Assembly (NCBI GenBank): GCA_020346805.1
Contig: CP070790.1
Location: 2,200,187 to 2,211,665 of the forward strand
Direction of reading: 5' to 3'
Length of the DNA: 11,479 nt
From: Planctomycetota bacterium
GTDB taxonomy: Bacteria; Planctomycetota; Phycisphaerae; UBA1845; PWPN01
The notes under the pieces are model-generated. The model ran no database searches. It had not been told where the DNA came from and was given only the letters and a program-made list of their open reading frames with translations. Each line of letters begins with the position of its first letter. Within the stretch, counting starts at the first letter, position 1. Shown in pieces: positions 1 through 5,207 of the stretch. The translations under genes were made by a program, and so were the position numbers.

Positions 1-1
1 C

Positions 2-313
2 TGGGGCGTCAATGAAAAACATTACCCACCATGCAGCTATCACGCCAAGCTGGCCGGTTCGGGGCAGGTCAGCTTTGACGGGTGTCACTTTACTATGTGG
101 GATCTGGAGAAAAAGGGAGTGCCCTGTATCGACGTCAACTGTCAGGGTATAGCTGTTCGCAACTGCGATTTTGTCGAGGCCGACAAACAGCAGATTCGGA
201 TAGGACCCGATGTTCAGTCGGCAATTATCACAGGCAATCGATTACGGGGCGGGGCCAAGATCGATGCCCCGGAAAACAAGAATTTTACCATCGGATTGAA
301 TTCACCATCCTGA
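2..313 (+). CDS. C-terminal part of a right-handed beta-helix (pectate-lyase-like) protein, 5' truncated by window edge
   Basis: The reading frame is open from position 2 to the TGA at 311-313, giving 103 residues. The start codon lies upstream of the window. The visible part has the short alternating beta-strand rhythm of right-handed parallel beta-helix proteins: 'VSFDGCHF', 'IAVRNCDFVEAD', 'QIRIGPDVQSAIITGNRLRGG' style turns with an N-R-L-R-G-G step, ending in 'FTIGLN'. A C-terminal ending of this kind (a 'GNR.RGG' rung, then an 'IGLN' strand) is familiar from GH28-related and pectate-lyase-3 type proteins of planctomycetes and verrucomicrobia. Those proteins are usually secreted and act on or bind polysaccharides. 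Catalytic residues would lie upstream, so enzymatic activity cannot be judged. Unlike three later genes in the window, it has no C-terminal dockerin. The family assignment is by eye. That this is a real gene end is likely because codon use and protein pattern look genuine. Confidence 0.72.
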   Translation, partial: WGVNEKHYPPCSYHAKLAGSGQVSFDGCHFTMWDLEKKGVPCIDVNCQGIAVRNCDFVEADKQQIRIGPDVQSAIITGNRLRGGAKIDAPENKNFTIGLNSPS

Positions 314-619
314 TATCGGGAGAATGACAGGCGAATAAGAACATATATGGTATGTATGTTTGAAGTGGAGGTTAGACATCCTGATATTACTCCACTGTCA
401 ATCCTTGACGGTGGCATCATCGGTGGGAGCAGGTCGTGGAAAGCCGTCACTTACTCAAATCCGAAAAAATGCCTCATCTGTTAGGAAACACTACACCGGG
501 GTTCAACAATCCGTAGCGGATTAACTAATCAGCGATTTATGACATAAAACACTGTCAATAAAAGACTTGCGCAAAAGATTTCATTCCACTGGGAAAATGT
601 TAATTTTGACTATTTTCTA

Positions 620-648
620 TTGCAACCGATTATAGTTAATTGTATAAT
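620..648 (+). promoter_or_regulatory. Candidate sigma70-type promoter
   Basis: TTGCAA at 620-625 and a perfect TATAAT at 643-648 are separated by 17 bp, with AT-rich DNA on both sides. Transcription would start near 655 and could read through to the gene at 1204 with a leader of about 550 nt. A second -35-like TTGACT at 606-611 is too far from the -10 to be used with it. AT-rich DNA produces chance matches, so this is only a candidate. Confidence 0.4.
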
Positions 649-688
649 GATTTTATGAGATGAGGGAGAAGTTATTATTTTAGATAAA

Positions 689-710
689 TTTTGTCATACG
701 AATGACAAAA
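689..710. promoter_or_regulatory. Perfect 9-bp inverted repeat, possible operator or leader hairpin
   Basis: TTTTGTCAT (689-697), loop ACGA (698-701) and ATGACAAAA (702-710) form a perfect inverted repeat about 35 nt downstream of the predicted transcription start of the 620-648 promoter candidate. No T-run follows on the + strand, so it does not look like a terminator in that direction. It could be a protein-binding site or an RNA hairpin in the leader. Confidence 0.4.
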
Positions 711-760
711 AATACATAGTACTTTTGGCTGGTTATTCTTTTATTACGACACGTCCGTAG

Positions 761-781
761 ATGTATGAAGGAGGAATACAT
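761..781 (+). promoter_or_regulatory. Orphan Shine-Dalgarno presented in a small hairpin loop
   Basis: ATGTAT (761-766) and ATACAT (776-781) are perfect inverted repeats flanking the 9-nt loop GAAGGAGGA (767-775). The loop holds a near-ideal Shine-Dalgarno sequence, but no ATG, GTG or TTG start at a useful distance opens a reasonable frame. The only ORF through it is eight codons long. GGA in a hairpin loop is also the known binding signature of CsrA/RsmA-type regulators, so a regulator site is an alternative. The stem is A/T-rich and weak. Confidence 0.3.
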
Positions 782-982
782 AATTAGAACCATAATATTA
801 TTTTTGATATGATAATATGATAACAAGTGATAGGAAAATTCTAATGGATTAGCCTATTTGCTCAGTTCTTTTGTTTCATACTTTGTTCAATGGAAACAGA
901 TCGGAGAGGAAAGAATATACGTGGCATCAAATAATCGTCAATCTATTGTCATGATTGTAGTGAACCGAATTTTACCAAACTC

Positions 983-1108
983 ATGGACATGAGGCCGGGC
1001 AGCTTGACCTGTGTGGACGCCGATATGGTAATCGATGAAGATGGCGACATGATAGTAGTACAAGCCCAAGTGCCCACAAAAAGAAAGCAGCTAAAGAAGG
1101 GCAACTAA
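983..1108 (+). CDS. Doubtful 41-codon ORF, acidic centre and basic C-terminus
   Basis: ATG at 983 to TAA at 1106-1108 encodes 41 residues. It has an acidic middle (DADMVIDEDGDMIVV) and a lysine-rich tail (KRKQLKKGN). The open frame extends upstream to 935 without a stop, adding a C-H-D-C stretch, but no ATG lies there and no Shine-Dalgarno sequence precedes 983. A second short frame starts at GTG 921 after GGAGAGGAAAG (903-913) and stops at 992. It overlaps this one in another frame, so a frameshifted remnant of one small gene is possible. I do not recognise the peptide. It could be a degraded gene end, a leader peptide or chance. Confidence 0.22.
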   Translation: MDMRPGSLTCVDADMVIDEDGDMIVVQAQVPTKRKQLKKGN

Positions 1109-1128
1109 AATAAAGATCTTGGTACAAT

Positions 1129-1154
1129 TTCTGCTACTTAGGTAAATAGCAGAA
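1129..1154 (+). promoter_or_regulatory. Leader hairpin A, related to the one ahead of the gene at 3875
   Basis: TTCTGCTA (1129-1136) and TAGCAGAA (1147-1154) form a perfect 8-bp stem with a 10-nt loop beginning CTTA. It ends 49 nt before the ATG at 1204. The surrounding sequence (about 1115-1165) aligns with 3785-3835 upstream of the paralogous gene. There the stem is TTCTGCC/GGCAGAA, so its seventh pair changes from T-A to C-G with pairing kept. No T-tract follows, so it is not an intrinsic terminator. An RNA leader element or a regulator site is likely. Confidence 0.55.
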
Positions 1155-1203
1155 TAGACGGGAAGAAAAGGCGGACAAAAATTAAAAAAGGAGGTTTGAA
1201 GTC

Positions 1204-3621
1204 ATGCAAATAAGCATAGTAAAACTAGTTGTAATAAGTGTAGCTGTGTTTCTGTTCAGTGTAGGGATGGCAGGAGCGGCCCCGATTGCCACGCAAGATT
1301 TCGAAGACAACACGGTGGACGCTAGTATCAGCGGACAGGGTGGTGGGACGGGCTGGAAACCCGGCGATCTCTGGCTTGCTTCTGATTTAGGTTCTACGGG
1401 TAGGACATGGTGGGTAGAAAAACCCGCAACAAACACCTACATGCGCAGTCTTGGTACTGGCTCACCCTACGCCTATCGCACCTTCGCTGCTTCGGACACA
1501 CTGACCGAAACCTGGCTTTACTGCAAATTTGACATTGCCGTTCAAGACAGTATGGCTGCGGATTTTCAATTTCGTATCCTTGCCGATGAAGTATACGAGG
1601 GCGCCGCAATGCGGGTTAGAGTAAAGTTTGCCGCAGCTGGCGAGATAGTCTCTATAGGTACTACAGGTGGCATAAAAAACCCGACTATCGGATACTGGAA
1701 CGGCACGGGTGGTTATGCGGACTGTACGAACAACTTTGTGACCATGGAACTGTACATGAATAGAGACACTTACACATATGTGATTGTATGGGATGGTGAA
1801 TACCTCGGCACCTATAATTGGTATACTTCCACTAATGCTAACCTCACGGATATAAACCTTCTTGGCGGAACTAGCGGATCTGTTGATCCGGCTGTGGCCG
1901 GGGGGGTGATGCTTGACAACCTTTATGTAGAAGAGGGAGTGGAGCCGCCGCCGCCGCCGGCGTGCTCTTCCGAGGTACTACCCATGGTCAAACAGTATCT
2001 CGGTCCGGCTCCGGTAGGTGGAAGCATCGAAGACTCCACCGACTATGTGATTAACAATAACGGTTCAGCTAATATCTCCCAATTTACGGTCGCAGAGGTC
2101 GATCAAAACGGCGATCCGCAGGAGTACACCTGGTTGACCGTGGCACCGTTGACCGGCGGTCCGATTCTGGCGGGGGAAAATAGCGGCCCCATCACCGCAA
2201 CCGCAAACAGCACCGGACTGGATGTAGGTGTTTACAACGCATACCTCAAATTCACCGACGACTGTACCACTGGCGGGCATATACGGGAAATCGAATATAC
2301 AATCTTGCCCATCGACGTAGATCCACCTCAAAAGAATTGGTCGGTAACGAGTCCATGGTACGCAGCCATCCGGGCTCGTAATTGCCCATCGGGAGACCAG
2401 TACGTATTTACGGTAACCAACAATGACGATGTGCCACAAACATACACAGCGCTTGAAGTGAATGGGGACGATGAACCGTTTTCTCCAGCAGATTGGGTAG
2501 AGATAGAAATCGACGCAGGCCATGATGGTGTTCCGATAACGCTCAACCCGGGTGAAAGCGACACCCTGACGGTGACTATAACCGAGGACGCTATAACCTC
2601 GATCGCAGGGAGTGCCGACGATGTCTACATTGGATTTCAGACTGACATGGGGTGGCTGGTGCGGACGATCAGAATTTACGATTATACTACTGACACACCA
2701 ACTGTCTATTATTATGACGGTGCTAGGTCCCCTGACTCGGCCGATTCATTCGGCACGGGTTATACCTTTGCATTATACAGTGAAGCAGACAACATCAAAC
2801 AGGGTAGCGTGGTGGGTGATAGCGCTGCCCATGACGGCAGGGCCTGGAAGATCGTGGATGACGATACTCACAAATCGAAGTGGTATAATTTTCCGAGCGT
2901 GAACATCGCTCCCCCCATAGGTGCCACGATCCTAGCCCGGGTCAAGGTAGAGTCGGCCAGCGGCAATCCAGGGGCCAACCTCTCAATGTATGACGGTGGC
3001 GGATTGACAGCCGGCTACCACTTCGGAGGTCCGGACCAGGGCCGCGTAAAGGAAATCGAGCGGGGTAATGAAGATATCGATGCCGGGCGGGCCGATAGTA
3101 ACTACCACACAATTCGTCTTGTGGCGGTGGGGGGGGAAGACGGCGCCGGGTATCCCCAGAAAATATCTTTATACTTTGACGAGAATCCCACGCCCGTGGT
3201 TGATATCCCCGCCGCGTCACTAGTAAAAGTAGTTCCACCCGAAGACGCCTTTGGCTTCGGAGCGACGGACATTGCCGGCACGCAAACGATAAGCTTCGAC
3301 TGGATAATGGCTACCCGTACTGGTGCGTTCGCCCCAGGCGATGAACTGACATGTATTGGTCAGGTTCTTGAACCGCCACCGCCCCCGTGCAACATCCCCT
3401 TTGCCGATGCGGATAATGACGGTGATGTCGATCAGGATGACTTTGCTGAATTCCAACTCTGCTACACGGGAGCTACTGTTGGCGTACCCGAAGGTTGTGA
3501 ATGTTTCGAGCGTGACGGTGACGATAAAATTGATCAGGTGGATTGGTTTGCTTTCGAGGAGTGTGCAAGCGGACCGAATATACCGGTGACCCCGGAATCG
3601 AATCCAAATTGTGGTAATTAA
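1204..3621 (+). CDS. Secreted multidomain beta-sandwich protein with C-terminal dockerin-like calcium module
   Basis: The protein has 805 residues. The start is well supported: AAGGAGGT at 1188-1195 lies 8 nt before ATG 1204, and a classic signal peptide follows (hydrophobic core about 7-20, probable cleavage after the A-G-A near residue 25). Domains seen: residues 26-245 are a concanavalin/LamG-like beta-sandwich homologous to the N-terminus of the next gene; 247-252 form a proline run; 254-370 and 375-493 are two Ig-like or BACON-like domains of about 115 residues each; 498-712 are a second LamG-like beta-sandwich; 724-728 are a proline linker; 734-788 are a dockerin-like pair of EF loops. 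Loop 1 has acidic positions D735, D737, D739, D741, D743 and D746. Loop 2 is degenerate (E769, D771, D773, K775, D777, D780). The protein ends in a Cys-containing tail. I see no catalytic motif. A glycan-binding or surface structural role is inferred. A weak terminator follows the stop, and its own hairpin leader suggests separate transcription. Confidence 0.9.
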   Translation: MQISIVKLVVISVAVFLFSVGMAGAAPIATQDFEDNTVDASISGQGGGTGWKPGDLWLASDLGSTGRTWWVEKPATNTYMRSLGTGSPYAYRTFAASDTLTETWLYCKFDIAVQDSMAADFQFRILADEVYEGAAMRVRVKFAAAGEIVSIGTTGGIKNPTIGYWNGTGGYADCTNNFVTMELYMNRDTYTYVIVWDGEYLGTYNWYTSTNANLTDINLLGGTSGSVDPAVAGGVMLDNLYVEEGVEPPPPPACSSEVLPMVKQYLGPAPVGGSIEDSTDYVINNNGSANISQFTVAEVDQNGDPQEYTWLTVAPLTGGPILAGENSGPITATANSTGLDVGVYNAYLKFTDDCTTGGHIREIEYTILPIDVDPPQKNWSVTSPWYAAIRARNCPSGDQYVFTVTNNDDVPQTYTALEVNGDDEPFSPADWVEIEIDAGHDGVPITLNPGESDTLTVTITEDAITSIAGSADDVYIGFQTDMGWLVRTIRIYDYTTDTPTVYYYDGARSPDSADSFGTGYTFALYSEADNIKQGSVVGDSAAHDGRAWKIVDDDTHKSKWYNFPSVNIAPPIGATILARVKVESASGNPGANLSMYDGGGLTAGYHFGGPDQGRVKEIERGNEDIDAGRADSNYHTIRLVAVGGEDGAGYPQKISLYFDENPTPVVDIPAASLVKVVPPEDAFGFGATDIAGTQTISFDWIMATRTGAFAPGDELTCIGQVLEPPPPPCNIPFADADNDGDVDQDDFAEFQLCYTGATVGVPEGCECFERDGDDKIDQVDWFAFEECASGPNIPVTPESNPNCGN

Positions 3622-3645
3622 AAACAGTGGATTGCTGTTTTTTTT
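3620..3645 (+). terminator. Weak intrinsic terminator candidate overlapping the stop codon
   Basis: AAAACAG (3621-3627), a 7-nt loop and CTGTTTT (3635-3641) form a 7-bp stem, extendable by A3620-T3642, that runs into a T-tract (3638-3645). The shape is that of a Rho-independent terminator, but the stem has only two G-C pairs. Termination may be partial, allowing read-through to the gene at 3875. Confidence 0.4.
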
Positions 3646-3681
3646 CACAGCGCAGGAAAACAAGAAGAAACGAATAAAAGA

Positions 3682-3711
3682 TTGAAGGTGAAGAACATAT
3701 AGGCGGATAAT
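3682..3711 (+). promoter_or_regulatory. Candidate promoter upstream of the 3875 gene
   Basis: TTGAAG (3682-3687) and GATAAT (3706-3711) are spaced 18 bp apart, between the terminator candidate and the leader hairpin. Transcription would begin near 3718 and include the hairpin at 3800-3824. The -35 is only a 4/6 match, so the call is tentative. Confidence 0.3.
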
Positions 3712-3799
3712 TGTTGTGAAAGATTGGCTATGCGGCCGAGTGTCCAGTGGAAAGGAGGTTTGAGCTATAACAAATTTTGAGAATGACCTTTGTTCAAGT

Positions 3800-3824
3800 T
3801 TCTGCCGCTTAACCAAGGGCAGAA
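3800..3824 (+). promoter_or_regulatory. Leader hairpin B, related to the one ahead of the gene at 1204
   Basis: TTCTGCC (3800-3806) and GGCAGAA (3818-3824) form a 7-bp stem with an 11-nt loop containing CTTA. It ends 50 nt before ATG 3875, almost the same position as hairpin A. Flanking sequence GACCTTTGTTCAA aligns with GATCTTGGTACAA upstream of hairpin A. An SD-like AAAGGAGGTTT with no start codon lies upstream of it at 3750-3760. Confidence 0.55.
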
Positions 3825-3874
3825 GGGACAGGAAATTTAGAAACGTTACAAAGACAAAATATAGGAGGTGCATA

Positions 3875-4978
3875 ATGCATTTAGAAGCAAGAAAAGTAGT
3901 TATTCTTAGTGTGGTCGCATTGCTGTGTACTGTAGGCACAGCAACAGCAAACATGATGATTGCCCAGCATGATTTCGAAGATATTGACCTTGAAGAGGGG
4001 CCAGTTGTTCTCCACAGACAGATGGGAGGTATTGGCTGGAAAGATTCCAGGTGGTCCGCCTCAAACTATTCCAACAAGAGATGGATGGTGGAGGAAGAGG
4101 ATCCCGCTGCCCCGGTAAACCAGCGCATCCGCTCGGTGGGTACGAAGCCGCCAACCGCTTGGCGTACATTCATAGGTTCGGGCTCAATGATCCATAACCA
4201 GCTTGATTGTAAGTTTGACCTTGCGGTTGATGGGAGTTTTGATGGCAACTTTGACTACCGTATTTATGCTAATGAAAGGACTGCCGGCAGTCACAGGCGG
4301 ATCGATGTGCAGTTTAAGCCGACTGGGGAGATCTTGGCTATGGGTATCCAGGGTGATCAAACCAATCCGGTGATCGGATACTGGGATGGCACTGACGGTT
4401 TTCCTGACGCCACTAACAACTTTGTGACCATGGAACTGTTAGTCGATAAAAACAATTACACATACGATGTCACTTGGGGCGGGCAAGACCTCGGCACCTG
4501 GAATTGGCGAAGCTCCGCCGATAATAACCTCACGGATGTGAATATGATCGGTGGTAACAGTGGCAGCGACGACGAGGCTGTTCCCGGCGGAGTGATGATT
4601 GACAACCTTAACTTTGAGGGCGTGCCTGATATTACGCTGGCTTTAGATATCCTGCCCGACGATGATCCTAATTTGTTTACCGTGAACACGCAAAACAAGG
4701 GCAGATTACCCATCGCTATTCTCGGTTCGGAGGATTACGATATAAACCTGATCGACGTTAACTCGATCTCGATAGCCGGTGTGGTATTACCGGTTAAGAC
4801 TCCTAAAATCGGGGGCAACGTGGTGATTCACGTTTCCAGGCGGGAGTTGATCCTCGCTCTGGGTTTGGATCTGCTTGAACCCGGCACAGTGGTACCGGTT
4901 ACAGTGTTGGGCTTATTCTCGGATGGAAGGGTGTTTGAAGCCACCGACTACATCGTACTCGTGGAACGGGAAGATTAA
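3875..4978 (+). CDS. Secreted beta-sandwich protein, paralogue of the preceding gene, with C-terminal LPIAILG-type domain
   Basis: The protein has 367 residues. AGGAGGT at 3863-3869 lies 5 nt before ATG 3875. Residues 1-26 form a signal peptide (basic MHLEARK, hydrophobic core, probable cleavage around T-A-T-A near 25). Residues 28-248 are a LamG-like module homologous to residues 27-242 of the preceding protein. Shared landmarks are HDFED/QDFED, G-W-K near 55, CKFDLAV near 112, 'NPVIGYW', 'NNFVTMEL', 'LGTWNW', 'NNLTD' and 'GGVMIDNL'. A 25-nt stretch is identical in both genes (1729-1753 and 4415-4439). Residues 252-364 are a separate domain with DILPDDDPNLFTVN, then GRLPIAILGSEDYDI. I recognise this as the 'DIKPGSDPN.IN....G.IPVAILG...FDV' domain often found in planctomycete secreted proteins, function unknown. 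There is no dockerin. A leader hairpin precedes the gene and a strong terminator follows it. A binding or surface role is inferred. Confidence 0.9.
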   Translation: MHLEARKVVILSVVALLCTVGTATANMMIAQHDFEDIDLEEGPVVLHRQMGGIGWKDSRWSASNYSNKRWMVEEEDPAAPVNQRIRSVGTKPPTAWRTFIGSGSMIHNQLDCKFDLAVDGSFDGNFDYRIYANERTAGSHRRIDVQFKPTGEILAMGIQGDQTNPVIGYWDGTDGFPDATNNFVTMELLVDKNNYTYDVTWGGQDLGTWNWRSSADNNLTDVNMIGGNSGSDDEAVPGGVMIDNLNFEGVPDITLALDILPDDDPNLFTVNTQNKGRLPIAILGSEDYDINLIDVNSISIAGVVLPVKTPKIGGNVVIHVSRRELILALGLDLLEPGTVVPVTVLGLFSDGRVFEATDYIVLVERED

Positions 4979-4997
4979 AACCAATAGTATGATGACG

Positions 4998-5034
4998 AAA
5001 AGGCCCACGGCATCCTCCTCCCGTGGGCCTTTTT
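4998..5034 (+). terminator. Strong Rho-independent terminator
   Basis: GGCCCACGG (5002-5010), a 10-nt loop and CCGTGGGCC (5021-5029) form a perfect GC-rich 9-bp stem. It is flanked by AAAA (4998-5001) and a T-run (5030-5034), so the A-T pairs extend the stem by four. It lies 20 nt after the stop of the 3875 gene. The A-tract on the other side makes it usable on the minus strand too. It separates the beta-sandwich pair from the hydrolase/propeller operon. Confidence 0.93.
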
Positions 5035-5055
5035 CTTAGAGACTGTCTCACTAAG
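5035..5055. repeat. Nested palindromic element just after the terminator
   Basis: CTTAG (5035-5039) and CTAAG (5051-5055) are inverted repeats that enclose GAGAC-T-GTCTC (5039-5049), itself a perfect palindrome. The two pairings are mutually exclusive in register. It might be an operator for the downstream operon or a scar of a small mobile element, since some insertion-sequence ends have a similar look, but no matching second end was seen. Confidence 0.25.
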
Positions 5056-5194
5056 TAAATAATATAGAGAGAAAGTTGTAAAGTTGCGTCAATTATGCCT
5101 TACTCTACGAATATACGGACTGACAGTTGAAATAATAAAATTTATTGCTCGTGGTGGAGCGTGATTCGATTCGCCGATTCTTATAAAACTATTT

Positions 5195-5199
5195 GGAGG
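5195..5199 (+). promoter_or_regulatory. Ribosome binding site that favours ATG 5208 over GTG 5205
   Basis: GGAGG (5195-5199) is 8 nt from the ATG at 5208 but only 5 nt from the in-frame GTG at 5205. Spacing and codon type both favour 5208. The rest of the gap back to the terminator (5056-5194) shows a small GCTC/GAGC hairpin (5147-5160), three GATTC copies (5163-5180) and no convincing promoter. Confidence 0.6.
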
Positions 5200-5207
5200 A
5201 TTAGGTG

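Larger units (their letters stand above)
314..1203. other. Long region without a convincing gene, partly AT-rich; probable leader and regulatory region
   Basis: This 890-nt stretch has no ORF that I recognise as a protein family. From about 440 to 960 it is clearly richer in A+T than the flanking genes. Small structures are listed separately: a promoter candidate, a 9-bp inverted repeat, an SD-bearing hairpin, a 41-codon ORF and the hairpin ahead of the next gene. Others are minor. They are a 7-bp inverted repeat (364-370 with 390-396), GTCAA/TTGAC around 397-409, AATCCG-TAG-CGGATT at 508-522, an 11-nt direct repeat at 306-316 and 377-387, and a doubled ATATGATA at 807-822. No T-tract terminator was found directly after the upstream gene. 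Confidence 0.6.

Noticed and set aside
214..450. 78-codon minus-strand ORF overlapping the first gene's end
   Set aside because: No family resemblance and about half is antisense to the beta-helix protein end. I regard it as chance.
807..822. Tandem ATATGATA repeat as a CRISPR or iteron-like array
   Set aside because: Only two 8-bp units with no spacer, in AT-rich DNA; it is not an array or origin signature.
1943..1961. CCG-rich run as a functional DNA repeat
   Set aside because: It encodes a proline linker between domains. Similar linkers occur at about 3373-3387 and 5999-6020, so protein function explains it.
2065..2523. 152-codon minus-strand ORF
   Set aside because: It lies wholly antisense within the Ig-like domains of the 1204 gene, and its composition (many C, W, R) is typical of shadow frames.
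3220..3954. 244-codon minus-strand ORF
   Set aside because: It is antisense to the 3' end of one supported gene and the start of another, crosses the gap between them, and gives a low-complexity F/L/R-rich product with no recognisable domain and no supporting start signals.
5035..5055. Possible insertion-sequence end (GAGACTGTCTCA look)
   Set aside because: Only one copy was seen, with no partner inverted repeat, target duplication or transposase in the window. Kept only as a low-confidence palindrome.
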